This document shows positions 8,491 through 17,267 of a stretch of DNA of 64,000 nt, in pieces. Position numbers and translations under genes: made by a program. The stretch is from contig NC_007964.1 of the NCBI RefSeq assembly GCF_000013885.1, positions 3,334,001 to 3,398,000 on the forward strand. The letters run 5' to 3'. The DNA comes from Nitrobacter hamburgensis X14 (lineage in GTDB: Bacteria > Pseudomonadota > Alphaproteobacteria > Rhizobiales > Xanthobacteraceae). The notes beneath the pieces are model-generated. The model made no database searches. It had not been told where the DNA came from and was given only the letters and a program-made list of their open reading frames with translations. How positions within the stretch are numbered: the stretch's first letter is position 1; each line of letters starts with the position of its first letter.

Positions 8491-10005
8491 TTAATTCCGA
8501 TCATCGGCCAACGCGGCGCGTTTCCGCCTGACGGATTCGATTGTCTTGTCAGCCGGAGCAGATGTCGGCAGGGCCGCACGCGCAACGACGACCAGCTCAG
8601 GCGCCATCGAGACTCCGACAAAGCCGCGCATGACGGGGCGGATCGGTTCCGCCCGGCGGTGCAGAATCGGAACCACCTTGTCGAGTGTTAACCCGGCGCG
8701 GTGGCACCACTCCCTGATCCTGCCGACGGATGTGAAATGTACGCCCGTCGCTTCGTAACCGCCCCGGCGATGCAGACGCCGCCGGTCACGCGCTCCCCGC
8801 CATAGAACGGGAATGCACAGCATGTTCGGAACTTGAATGATCACCAGCGCAGAGGGCGCTAGGACACTCCTGAAGAGCGCAAGCATTTCGACGGGATCCG
8901 GCGCAAGATGGAGCACGTTCTGGTAAAGGACACAATCAAACTGCTCGGACTCGACTTTCGCCAACACCGCGCGAAGATCGCCAGGCACCATCTCGATGCC
9001 TTGTGCCGCTGCGTAACTGGCGATAACCGGATCAAGCGGCGCCGCAACAACGCGACATCCCCGCTCGACAAGCCGCCGCTCGCTGCAACCTGATCCACAT
9101 CCGATCGACAGGATGCTCCGCGCATGATCCGGAATCATTGCAACGGCCGGCTCGCTCGCCGGCTCGTAATAATCCTTGGAATACATGCAACGCCAGAGCC
9201 GGGTCTCTGCTCCGAGAAGAGGCGGGGGAGCTTGCGGATCTGCGGCGGCTTGAAGCAATGCCCCGATTTGCTGAAGCAGCGAGACTTTTCTGATCCCCAT
9301 GCTGTCAACGTATTTGTTCGACAAATGATGCACTGTGAAGTCGTCGAGATGCGAAACCGGAATGAGCTTCGTCAACCCGCACTGGGTGTACGGATCGGTC
9401 GCGGCCGTGCAGAGAAGGTCGTACTTCCCTTCGTGTGGCTCCACGATGAAGCCACCCGACTTGATCGCTTTGGCGAGTTGCTGGCGCGTGAGCACGTAGC
9501 AAGCGGCATGTTCATTGGTGAAGCTTGCCAGCGTGTATTGCCCTCGCGACCGGACCGATGTCGTGTTCCAGTGGAAATAGGCATGGACATCCGGAAAGTT
9601 GATGACGTCGTCGTCGCCCTTCTCGATGCGCAGAAATCCTGCGACTTCATCATCCTGCAAGGATGCGGTGACATCCAGAAATGCCAGCAGGTTCTTTTCC
9701 GTGATGAGGATGTCATCCTCGGAATAGATAAAGAGGTCGTATCGATCGGCCCGATCCGCGAACAGCTTCTTATGCGAGAACGGCAACGACCACGGATTCC
9801 TGCTTGGAAGGCCGACAAGGCATTCGATGTCGTCGGCAACCCGCTTCTCGATATTCGAGATGATGACGATATCCACCGCAAACGACATCGTCTGGTATTC
9901 GCGGATCAGCTGCTTGAGATAGCGATCATTCGAGGCGCCGTAACTCGCGATCGCGACCAGCACACGCAGCGGAGACAACCGGCCACGCTCGGAAGAATCT
10001 TCCAT
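8491..10005 (-). CDS. Bifunctional glycosyltransferase-like / methyltransferase protein
   Basis: The protein has 504 residues. The N-terminal half (about 14-250) resembles a GT-A fold: VLVAIASYGASNDRYL, DLFIYSEDDILIT (acidic metal-binding triad) and a C-terminal DDFTVHHLSNKY. The C-terminal part (about 295-440) is a SAM methyltransferase with SILSIGCGSGCSERRL, the acidic loop VPGDLRAVL and CVLYQNVLHLAPDP. It probably adds a sugar and then methylates it, or caps the chain. It stands alone, with AT-rich spacers on both sides, and is divergent from the GT4 gene. AGGAAAG lies just upstream of the ATG. The GT-A part is less certain than the methyltransferase. Confidence 0.75.
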   Translation of the reverse strand: MEDSSERGRLSPLRVLVAIASYGASNDRYLKQLIREYQTMSFAVDIVIISNIEKRVADDIECLVGLPSRNPWSLPFSHKKLFADRADRYDLFIYSEDDILITEKNLLAFLDVTASLQDDEVAGFLRIEKGDDDVINFPDVHAYFHWNTTSVRSRGQYTLASFTNEHAACYVLTRQQLAKAIKSGGFIVEPHEGKYDLLCTAATDPYTQCGLTKLIPVSHLDDFTVHHLSNKYVDSMGIRKVSLLQQIGALLQAAADPQAPPPLLGAETRLWRCMYSKDYYEPASEPAVAMIPDHARSILSIGCGSGCSERRLVERGCRVVAAPLDPVIASYAAAQGIEMVPGDLRAVLAKVESEQFDCVLYQNVLHLAPDPVEMLALFRSVLAPSALVIIQVPNMLCIPVLWRGARDRRRLHRRGGYEATGVHFTSVGRIREWCHRAGLTLDKVVPILHRRAEPIRPVMRGFVGVSMAPELVVVARAALPTSAPADKTIESVRRKRAALADDRN

Positions 10006-10263
10006 TCCTGACTTTCCTGATCAGACTCCAAGAACTTCCGGGCCGGCCATGTCATCCGGCCGAACACAAATCAAATATATTAATCATAACCACTTGGTTT
10101 GATGGTAGATGCGAGTTATTATTTCGTCCACTGTTATTTAATTCGCGGATATATTCAGACGAGACAATCCACCGGCGGCTATCGGTTCCAGCCGCGGACC
10201 GCCGGAAACGGCAGGCCGGATTGCCCACCCGAAGCCCTGCCCGGACGGAGGGCCGTCCGGATA
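10006..10263. promoter_or_regulatory. Divergent promoter region of the GT-methyltransferase and GT4 genes
   Basis: This 258-base spacer has an AT-rich core at about 10070-10145 (caaatatattaatcataa and following) between two divergent genes. The right end is GC-rich and folds into the hairpin listed separately. An upstream reading frame from 10099 is open in the GT4 frame, but its residues are unlike GT4 N-termini, so it is treated as non-coding. Confidence 0.5.
10241..10260 (+). promoter_or_regulatory. Perfect 8-bp-stem hairpin over the GT4 ribosome-binding site
   Basis: CCGGACGG-AGGG-CCGTCCGG forms an 8-bp GC-rich stem with a 4-base loop ending 3 bases before the ATG at 10264. The only Shine-Dalgarno-like sequence (GGAGGG) lies in the stem and loop, so the structure should mask it. 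It could limit translation from 10264 or mean that the ATG at 10285 is used. Confidence 0.45.
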
Positions 10264-11586
10264 ATGACCCAGGCATCGCACAGAATGAAAATCCTCGTTT
10301 ATCCGCACACCATGGAGATCGGAGGATCGCAGCTCAACGCTGTCCAGTTAGCGGGTGCCGTGCGGGATCGCGGCCACGATGTCATCGTGATGTCCGAACC
10401 CGGGCCACTGGTTGAGCGCGTTCACAAGATGGGGCTGCGCACCATTGAAATTTCACTGCACCGGCGGCGCCCATCGCCAAAAGTCATCCAGACGATGGTT
10501 CGGGTGGTCCGGGATTTGGGTGTCGACGTGGTGCACGGCTATGAATGGCCGCCGATTATCGAGGCGTTCCTGGGCCCTGCCCTTCTTCAACAGGTCCCTG
10601 TCGTCGGCACGGTGATGTCGATGTCGGTGGCTCCGTTCCTGCCGCGAACCGTGCCGCTGATGGTTGGGACCGAACTGATCCGCCGGGCTGCGCTCGAAGC
10701 GGGTCACCAGCACGTTACCCTCCTCGAACCGCCGGTTGATGCGGAGGCCGATACGCCGCTGATCGATGGCGGAGCCTTGCGCGCGAAGTACGGCATTGGG
10801 CCGAAGCAGATCGTCATCGCGATGATCTGCCGGCTGGTCCCCGAACTCAAGCTGGAGGGATTGCTGGCCGCTTGCGATTCAGTTGGTGAAATGGCTCGCT
10901 CAGGCCGCGACGTACGGCTGCTGATTGTCGGGGACGGCCGGGCGCGGGAAACGGTCGCCGCCCATGCGGCCCAAGCCAACGCCACCGCTGGCCGCAACAC
11001 GGTGGTGATGACCGGAGAAATTCTCGATCCTGCCAGCGCCTACGCCGCCGCGGACATCATCATCGGCCAGGGTGGGTCCGCACTCCGGGGAATGGCCTTC
11101 GGCAAGCCGCTTATCGTGATCGGCGAAGACGGCTTCAGCGAATTGCTGACACCACAAAGCCTGCCAACCTTTCTTCGACAGGGGTGGTACGGCCTCGGGC
11201 CGGGATCGCTTGGTGCCGGTGCATCCGCGCTGCGCATGGCGCTCGAGCGCCTTGCGGATTCACCTTCGTTGCGAGGAGATCTCGGCCAGTTCGCGCGCAA
11301 TCTCGTCGTTGAACGATTCAGCTTGCGCCAGGCGGCGGACCGCCAGGAACAGATGTATCTGTCCGCCCTGCAGGATACTGTTCCGGCCTTTGCGCGGCTT
11401 GCCGACTTCGTCCGCTCCACCGCGGGGCTGACCGGCGGAAAACTGCAACGCGGTTATCAACGCTGGCGCGGGACCGCCGCGATCGACGACAGCAACGCGC
11501 GAGACCTCATCGCCAGAATCCTCGCAAGCCATCAAACCGCTCCAACAACAGCGTCTGCGCAGCAAGCTCCTGCCAAAAGAAAATAA
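10264..11586 (+). CDS. GT4-family glycosyltransferase
   Basis: The protein has about 440 residues with a GT-B fold. The N-terminal domain starts MKILVYPHTMEIGGSQLNA, the usual GG-x-x-x-N donor/acceptor loop. The C-terminal domain has IVIAMICRLVPELKLEGLL and IIIGQGGSALRGMAFGKP, where most GT4 enzymes have E-x7-E ending in EAMA-x-G-x-P; here the second Glu is replaced by Arg (RGMAFGKP). It is expected to add a sugar to the EPS repeat unit in the cytoplasm. The start is ATG at 10264 or 10285; neither has a clean ribosome-binding site. It is convergent with the aminotransferase gene at 11650, with 63 bases between. Confidence 0.8.
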   Translation: MTQASHRMKILVYPHTMEIGGSQLNAVQLAGAVRDRGHDVIVMSEPGPLVERVHKMGLRTIEISLHRRRPSPKVIQTMVRVVRDLGVDVVHGYEWPPIIEAFLGPALLQQVPVVGTVMSMSVAPFLPRTVPLMVGTELIRRAALEAGHQHVTLLEPPVDAEADTPLIDGGALRAKYGIGPKQIVIAMICRLVPELKLEGLLAACDSVGEMARSGRDVRLLIVGDGRARETVAAHAAQANATAGRNTVVMTGEILDPASAYAAADIIIGQGGSALRGMAFGKPLIVIGEDGFSELLTPQSLPTFLRQGWYGLGPGSLGAGASALRMALERLADSPSLRGDLGQFARNLVVERFSLRQAADRQEQMYLSALQDTVPAFARLADFVRSTAGLTGGKLQRGYQRWRGTAAIDDSNARDLIARILASHQTAPTTASAQQAPAKRK

Positions 11587-11649
11587 CCCAACCTGCTCAC
11601 CGCATTTCGCGCAAGCAGAACAATGGCGAAAATGGATTCGCAGCGGCAA

Positions 11650-12789
11650 TCAGTTCCGTAACGTCGCCTTAAGTGCATCGGCGACGCGAACCTGGTCCTC
11701 CTCGACCATTTGCGCATAGATCGGAAGCAGGATCGAGCGATCCTGCGCCAATTCCGACTGACACAGATCATGGCGCTGCTTTTCGTGGGCGTAAGGCACC
11801 TCACGATGGGCACACATGATCCCGCGGCGGGTTGCGATACCCTGATCAAGCAAGCTCTGCATCACCGCCCTCTGATCGACGCGATCCGGCAGCCGCACGC
11901 AATAGCTTTGCCAGTTGGAGCGTGCCCATTCCGGCTCAAACGGCAGACTGAGCCCTTCGATGTTGCCGAGCAGCTCGGCATAAAGCCCAGCAAGAGCGCG
12001 ACGGCGCGACACGATATCTGTCAGCCGCTCGAGCTGCTTTCGCCCGATCGCTGCCTGCATATCGGTCATCCGGTAGTTGAATCCGACCTCCAGATAGTCC
12101 TCGAAAATCACCTGCTGCGAACCATGCCTGACCGTGTCGGGCACGCTCATGCCATGCTGACGGAGCAGCTTGAATTTTTGGTCAAGATCCACGCTACCAG
12201 TCGCCATCATTCCACCCTCCCCTGTCGTGATGACCTTGCGAGGATGAAAGGAGAAGCACGCGATCTGCCCATGCGGTTTGCCGATCCAATCCCATAGCCC
12301 ATCGATGCGAATCTGGCTGCCCGCGGCACAGGCCGCGTCCTCGATCAGGGAAATTTGATGACGATCCGCCAATGCCTTTAAAGCGGCAAGATCGCAAGGC
12401 ATTCCCATCTGGTGAACGACGAGGATAGCTCGCGTTCGCTCAGTGATCGCTTCTGCCACCCGCTCCGGGTCGAGATTGTAGGTCGATGGGTCGATATCGA
12501 CGAACACCGGCGTCGCTCCGCAATAGCGAATGCTGTTGGCGCTCGCGATGAAGGAGTGGCTCGCTGTCACCACTTCGTCGCCCGGACCGACGCCGATAGC
12601 GCGCAATGCGAGATGCAGAGCGGCCGTGCAGTTAGAGACCGCGCAGGCATACGATGCCCCCACCAACGCGGCGAACTCATGCTCGAATGCCGCGACTTGC
12701 GGCCCCTGCGACAACCAGCCCGACAAAACCGTCCGACGGGCAGCTTCGCCTTCTTCACCATCGAGAATTGGCAATGCGATAGGAATCAC
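11650..12789 (-). CDS. DegT/DnrJ/EryC1/StrS-family sugar aminotransferase
   Basis: The 379-residue PLP enzyme has TAALHLALRAIGVGPGDEV, EDAACAAGS and the catalytic lysine in FSFHPRKVITTGEGG. It resembles the GDP-perosamine-synthase/PglE-like branch, which aminates 4-keto-6-deoxy nucleotide sugars; exact substrate unknown. The GTG at 12789 overlaps the TGA of the upstream epimerase gene (GTGA), indicating translational coupling, so this start is preferred to an upstream GTG at 12849 that would add 20 residues unlike the family. It is the last gene of a three-gene unit. Pairing with the adjacent dehydratase/epimerase suggests one dedicated amino-sugar step. Confidence 0.85.
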   Translation of the reverse strand: MIPIALPILDGEEGEAARRTVLSGWLSQGPQVAAFEHEFAALVGASYACAVSNCTAALHLALRAIGVGPGDEVVTASHSFIASANSIRYCGATPVFVDIDPSTYNLDPERVAEAITERTRAILVVHQMGMPCDLAALKALADRHQISLIEDAACAAGSQIRIDGLWDWIGKPHGQIACFSFHPRKVITTGEGGMMATGSVDLDQKFKLLRQHGMSVPDTVRHGSQQVIFEDYLEVGFNYRMTDMQAAIGRKQLERLTDIVSRRRALAGLYAELLGNIEGLSLPFEPEWARSNWQSYCVRLPDRVDQRAVMQSLLDQGIATRRGIMCAHREVPYAHEKQRHDLCQSELAQDRSILLPIYAQMVEEDQVRVADALKATLRN

Positions 12790-13790
12790 AACTGTATCGC
12801 CTGTTGTTTTTGCGGGATCATGTCTGCGCCGCGTTCCCCGCGCCACCAATCGACCAACTCACTCAGTCCTTCGTCCAGGGACACCTGCGCGCGGAAACCA
12901 AGCATCCGCTCGGCCTTTGCCGTGGAGGCGAGACGACGAGGAACGGAATTAACCGACCTTTCAGGCGCGAACTCGGGTGTCAAATGAGGATGTCCCATCA
13001 CCGAGGAGAGCGATCTGGCGAGTTGCGCGAGGCTCGTCTCCTCGCCGCTGGCGATATTGAACACCTCGTCGCTTGCCATCGCTTTCGCGCCAAGAATATT
13101 TGCGCGTGCGACGTCGCGGGCATGAACGAAATCCATCGTCTGTCGGCCATCACCAAAAATGGTCGGCGGCAGCCCGGCTTCCAGCCGTTCCATCCATCGG
13201 ATGAGCACCTCGGTATATCGGCCATGGATGTCCATGCGATTTCCGTAAACATTGAAGTACCGGAACGCGACGTAGGACAGCCCATACATATCGTTGAACG
13301 AACGCAACAGGCCCTCGTTGAAGGCCTTGGCCGCACCATAGAGCGTCCGGTTATCGTAAGGATTCTGGTGCTCGGTCGTGGGGAATTCGTCCGCCAGGCC
13401 ATAGACCGATGCCGACGAGGCGGCCACGACCTTCTCGATCTCGTGCTTGACGCAAAGTTCGAGCAGATCGAACGTCGATTGCACCATGACCTCCATCGCC
13501 AGACGCGGCTCAGCCGCGCAGTGCGTAATGCGCAGCGCTGCCTGATGGAAAACGATGTCGGCTGATTTCACAAGCGTCGCCATCAATCCACTGTCGCGAA
13601 TGTCGCCGTGGACAATCCGGATCGGCTCATGGATCAGCGCGTGCTCGAGGTTTTCGAGGCGACCGCGCACCATATTGTCGAGCACCACGATCTCGCGGCA
13701 CCCCTCGTCACACAGCAGATCGACGATGTGCGAACCGATGAATCCGGCACCGCCGGTTACCAGAACCCTCTTTCCCTTCAGGTCAGTCAC
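12786..13790 (-). CDS. NAD-dependent sugar epimerase/dehydratase (extended SDR)
   Basis: The 334-residue protein has the Rossmann motif VLVTGGAGFIGSHIV near the N-terminus, the serine motif ASSASVYG, the catalytic YGAAKAFNE (Tyr-x3-Lys) and RYFNVYGNRM. It belongs with UDP-glucose 4-epimerase-like and 4,6-dehydratase-like enzymes of surface-polysaccharide loci. The GTG start at 13790 is supported by AGGAGG 8 bases upstream. It sits 64 bases downstream of one aminotransferase gene and overlaps the next. It probably supplies an epimerised or 4-keto nucleotide sugar to the overlapping aminotransferase; the precise reaction cannot be told from sequence. Confidence 0.85.
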   Translation of the reverse strand: MTDLKGKRVLVTGGAGFIGSHIVDLLCDEGCREIVVLDNMVRGRLENLEHALIHEPIRIVHGDIRDSGLMATLVKSADIVFHQAALRITHCAAEPRLAMEVMVQSTFDLLELCVKHEIEKVVAASSASVYGLADEFPTTEHQNPYDNRTLYGAAKAFNEGLLRSFNDMYGLSYVAFRYFNVYGNRMDIHGRYTEVLIRWMERLEAGLPPTIFGDGRQTMDFVHARDVARANILGAKAMASDEVFNIASGEETSLAQLARSLSSVMGHPHLTPEFAPERSVNSVPRRLASTAKAERMLGFRAQVSLDEGLSELVDWWRGERGADMIPQKQQAIQL

Positions 13791-13854
13791 GGCATTCGCC
13801 TCCTCGCCAATTAGATTGACAGCGCTCAGTCAGGCGCTCCGATCGGCTCGCCCG

Positions 13855-14958
13855 TCATGCAGCAATCAGAACAGCCTTCAACTCCGAGATGATCTCGACG
13901 ATCTGCTTCGGCTGAAGTTCGGGATACATCGGAAGTGAAAGAAACTGCTTTGCCAGCAACTCGGTGACCGGCAGATCGCCGATCCCATACCCAAGATTTG
14001 CATAGGCCTTTTGAAGATGAACCGGAACGGGGTAGTGAATCCCGGCCCCGATGCCTGCCGCGTGGAGCGCAGCGAGGACGTCGTCACGCTGCGGGACTTC
14101 AATGGCATACACATGATAAACGTGCCGGCTATGGGACGGAGGTGCCGGCCGCCTGTACGAATGCGCATCAAGCAAGCGATCGTATTCAGATGCGGCGGCT
14201 CTACGCGCATCCGTCCACGCCTCGATGTGGTTCATCTTGACGTTCAGGATCGCGCCCTGAATACCATCCATGCGGTAATTGTAGCCGGCCAGCACATGAT
14301 TGTACTTGGCTTCCTGTCCCCAATCCCTGAGCAGCGCGACATGACGCGCGAGTTCAGAGTGGTTGCACACCACCGCGCCGCCCTCGCCGCACGCGCCGAG
14401 ATTCTTGGCCGGATAAAAGCTGAAACAGCCGAAATCACCGATCGAACCCGCGCGGCGGCCCTTGTATTCGGCGCCGTGAGCCTGAGCCGCATCCTCGATC
14501 ACCACGAGGTTGTGGCGACGCGCGATACTCACGATCGCGTCCATGTCGGCCATGAGACCATGCAGGTGAACGGGAACAATCGCTTTGGTCCGGGGCGTGA
14601 TGGCCGCCTCGATTAGCTTCGGGTTCAGCGTCCGGCTGACGGGATCGACATCCACGAAAACGGGCTTGGCTCCGCAATAGAGAATTGCCGCCGTGGTGGC
14701 GACGAAGGTCATCGCCACGGTGATCACCTCGTCGCCCAGGCCGACGCCCGCTGTCAGAAGTGCTAGATGCAACGCGGACGTTCCGCTATTCACCGCGATG
14801 CAATGCCTCGCATGACAGTACGAAGCGAAGCGCTCTTCGAATGCGGCGACGTCCGGGCCCAACGCGAACTGCGTGTTGTCGATCACCCGCGCCACCGCGG
14901 AGTGGATCTCGGACCTGAGTTGTTGGTGCTGAGCTTTCAGATCGACAAGGGGTATCAA
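13855..14958 (-). CDS. DegT/DnrJ/EryC1/StrS aminotransferase, WbpE/WlbC-like
   Basis: The 367-residue protein starts IPLVDLKAQHQQL and has AVNSGTSALHLALLTAG, EDAAQAHGAEYKGRRAG and the PLP lysine in FSFYPAKNLGACGEGGA. This pattern fits 3-aminotransferases that act on 3-keto UDP-sugars (WbpE/WlbC/FdtB type). The start is TTG at 14958 with GGGAG 6-7 bases upstream. Together with the Gfo/Idh oxidoreductase (18032) and N-acetyltransferase (15144), it would form an oxidise-aminate-acetylate trio giving a 3-acetamido sugar. It is the first gene of a three-gene leftward unit behind an AT-rich island. Confidence 0.85.
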   Translation of the reverse strand: MIPLVDLKAQHQQLRSEIHSAVARVIDNTQFALGPDVAAFEERFASYCHARHCIAVNSGTSALHLALLTAGVGLGDEVITVAMTFVATTAAILYCGAKPVFVDVDPVSRTLNPKLIEAAITPRTKAIVPVHLHGLMADMDAIVSIARRHNLVVIEDAAQAHGAEYKGRRAGSIGDFGCFSFYPAKNLGACGEGGAVVCNHSELARHVALLRDWGQEAKYNHVLAGYNYRMDGIQGAILNVKMNHIEAWTDARRAAASEYDRLLDAHSYRRPAPPSHSRHVYHVYAIEVPQRDDVLAALHAAGIGAGIHYPVPVHLQKAYANLGYGIGDLPVTELLAKQFLSLPMYPELQPKQIVEIISELKAVLIAA

Positions 14959-15143
14959 AGACAGCTCCCTTCAATATTCCGGCCGGCCACCAAAACCAGA
15001 TCACTCACCGATGCGACCGCTGAAAGTATTCAATCGTCGTCATTTAACTTATCATAAAATACAAAATAAATCACCACAACGAATTATTATATTTACAATT
15101 TAAATACTCAGGCACTTCGCCCCAGTCTGCCGATCTCCGCGGA
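14959..15143. promoter_or_regulatory. AT-rich intergenic island upstream of the aminotransferase unit
   Basis: This 185-base spacer contains a very AT-rich block (about 15040-15112) with runs such as ttattatatttacaattta, in strong contrast to the flanking coding DNA. It should carry the promoter of the unit starting at 14958. No clear terminator for the seven-gene unit ending at 15144 was seen. Confidence 0.4.
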
Positions 15144-15653
15144 TCAGGAACGCCCCGAACCTGCCGCAGCCCTGACGCGATGATTGTCATGGCCGGTCAC
15201 TATCCGCGCTGGTACACCGGCGACAACGGTGTTGGGAGGAACGTCCCGGGTGACGACCGCGCCCGCACCGACCGTGACATTTTCGCCGATGGTTATTCCG
15301 CACATGATCGTAGCGTTCGACCCGATCGACGCACGCCGGCAAATCCGGGTGGTTTCCAGTTTCCAGTCGGCGTCGCCCTGCAACTCACCGCTCGGCAGGG
15401 TCGCTCTCGGAAGCTTGTCGTTGATGAACATTACGCCATGCCCGACGAATACTTCGTCCTCGATCGTCACGCCTTCGCAGATGAAGGTGTGCGACGATAT
15501 CTTGCAGCGCGCCCCGATTTCGGCTCCAGCCTGTATCTCGACGAACGTCCCAATCTTTGTCTCATCGCCGACAGCGCAACCATATAGGTTCACGAGGTCA
15601 GGATGATGAATCTTGACGTCACTTCCCAGTCGGACATCCTTTGCAATTGGCAT
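15144..15653 (-). CDS. Left-handed beta-helix N-acetyltransferase, WbpD/WlbB-like
   Basis: The 169-residue protein is built of hexapeptide repeats (IGTFVEIQAGAEIGARCKI, IGSNATIMCGITIGENVTV, GAGAVVTRDVPPNTVVAGV). This is the trimeric left-handed beta-helix fold of acetyl-CoA-dependent sugar N-acetyltransferases. Similarity in layout to WbpD/WlbB suggests acetylation of the 3-amino group of a UDP-2-acetamido-3-amino-hexuronate. ATG at 15653 is chosen because GGAG lies 6 bases upstream; the open frame extends to 15779 but encodes basic, non-conserved sequence. It is the last gene of the seven-gene unit, 58 bases after wzx. Confidence 0.8.
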   Translation of the reverse strand: MPIAKDVRLGSDVKIHHPDLVNLYGCAVGDETKIGTFVEIQAGAEIGARCKISSHTFICEGVTIEDEVFVGHGVMFINDKLPRATLPSGELQGDADWKLETTRICRRASIGSNATIMCGITIGENVTVGAGAVVTRDVPPNTVVAGVPARIVTGHDNHRVRAAAGSGRS

Positions 15654-15711
15654 TCGGTTCTCCAATCCAGACAATCTTCCTTTGCGTCGCCGTGCTCGCC
15701 AACCCATCCCC

Positions 15712-17214
15712 TCAAGCGGATTTCTTCGCCGAGCGCGCGACGGCGCCTCCCGCAGCAAATCCGGATCTCGGTAGAGCAAACCTCAGTTCCTTGGCAGCAG
15801 CACGAAGATGATTGAGCAAAGGATGGCCGGTCAGAAAAAGGCCAAGCAGCCATCCCGCACCCGCCAGAATCCCACCGGCAATCAACCCCGCGCCTGATCC
15901 GACCAGTCCAAGCTGCACCGCGAGAGCAGCAAGGAGCGCTCCCGCGGAACTGCATAAGGCAACGGCCGCACTCTTGACGGTTGCGCGGAAGAATTCAGAG
16001 AAGCTCATGCCGATATGCCTGCTAATGTAGTAAATCGCGACAAAGGTCTGGAATGGAAGGGCGACGAGCGCCGTCGCCGCAACTGCCTCGACACCATAGA
16101 ACGAGGCAACGCTGATCAGCAACAGCGACGGTGGAAGCGAGATCAGCGACGCGGTCAATGCATCACGCACGCGTCCGACCGCCACCAGAACCGGATAGGT
16201 CAGGCAGGCGGCAAACAACGCAAGATAGCCGATGCACAGAAGCCGGACCAATGGAACGATTTCCAGCCAGGTTGGGCCCAGCCAAACCAGGATCAGCGGA
16301 TGGGCCATGATCGCGACGAACATTAGGAACGGCCACTGAACCGACGACAGCAGTTCCACCGATGTCAGGTAAACTGTCTTCAAATCGCCTCCGGCCTTGG
16401 TGTGTGAGAAAATTGCCGGCATGATCACCGGCGACAAGACCTGAACAACCATTCTGTCGAAAATCTGCGTGACGCTCACGGCGCGGCTGTAGAGACCAAC
16501 AGCCGCGAGGTTCAGCGTTCGCGCGAGGATCAACTGTGGCGCGAAGCTGTAGAACACGTTGATGATCGCAACGCCGCTGGAATAGAAGCCAAACGCAAAG
16601 ACGTCGCGATATCCCGCCAGCGATGGACGAAAAAGCCCGAATTCCCTTCGCCACAAAATCAGGAAGACCGCGAGAATCACATTACCTACAACCGTGCCCC
16701 AGATCGGAGCCATATAACTGTAGCTCATCATCGCAAGAACAATCGAGACCACTGCCGTTATGAAATTAGCGGTCAGATTACAAACCGCCAGTGCGCCAAA
16801 CTCCATATCGCGTCTGAAAAGCGCCGATACCGTTATCGAAAGCGGCCACAGCAGGAAGTTCAGCACTGAAACGGCGATGCCCGTCGCCAGCGCCTGCTGA
16901 CCGAAAAACGCAGCCAGATCATCCTTGATCGCGAACAGCAGAGCGCCGATCAGTATCGACATACAGAACGTGATCGTGAACGATGTTCTGATGTTTCGTC
17001 GGGAGAGCGACGATTTCTGGATCAGGTAGTTCGCCCCGCCAAACTCCTGAAAAGATGCCGCTGTCACCGTGGTGAGCGCATTGACAATAGCAAATACGCC
17101 GAACTCCTCGGGCGTCAGCAGTCGCGACAGGATCGCGATCGAAAGCAACAGGAAGAACATGCTTCCATATCGCTCCACAGCTGAGAAAATGATCGATCGT
17201 TGAACCAGGTTCAT
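15712..17214 (-). CDS. Wzx-type polysaccharide flippase (MOP superfamily)
   Basis: The 500-residue protein has 12-14 predicted membrane helices. It starts MNLVQRSIIFSAVERYGS and has SRLLTPEEFGVFAIVNALT, the N-terminal signature of the WzxC/LPS-exporter branch, and an internal repeat typical of the MOP fold. It should translocate undecaprenyl-linked repeat units across the inner membrane. The frame is open to 17490, but the first 92 codons encode Arg/Gly-rich sequence antisense to the acetyltransferase gene, so ATG at 17214 is used. It lies 53 bases after the acyltransferase gene in the seven-gene unit. Confidence 0.85.
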   Translation of the reverse strand: MNLVQRSIIFSAVERYGSMFFLLLSIAILSRLLTPEEFGVFAIVNALTTVTAASFQEFGGANYLIQKSSLSRRNIRTSFTITFCMSILIGALLFAIKDDLAAFFGQQALATGIAVSVLNFLLWPLSITVSALFRRDMEFGALAVCNLTANFITAVVSIVLAMMSYSYMAPIWGTVVGNVILAVFLILWRREFGLFRPSLAGYRDVFAFGFYSSGVAIINVFYSFAPQLILARTLNLAAVGLYSRAVSVTQIFDRMVVQVLSPVIMPAIFSHTKAGGDLKTVYLTSVELLSSVQWPFLMFVAIMAHPLILVWLGPTWLEIVPLVRLLCIGYLALFAACLTYPVLVAVGRVRDALTASLISLPPSLLLISVASFYGVEAVAATALVALPFQTFVAIYYISRHIGMSFSEFFRATVKSAAVALCSSAGALLAALAVQLGLVGSGAGLIAGGILAGAGWLLGLFLTGHPLLNHLRAAAKELRFALPRSGFAAGGAVARSAKKSA

Positions 17215-17267
17215 TGCTATCCAAGCTGACCGCGTCTCGATGCTGTCGTCACCGCGCCTGCGGCATT

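Noticed and set aside
15654..15779. N-terminal extension of the N-acetyltransferase
   Set aside because: The extra 42 residues are basic and unconserved, while ATG 15653 has a good ribosome-binding site and gives the usual family length.
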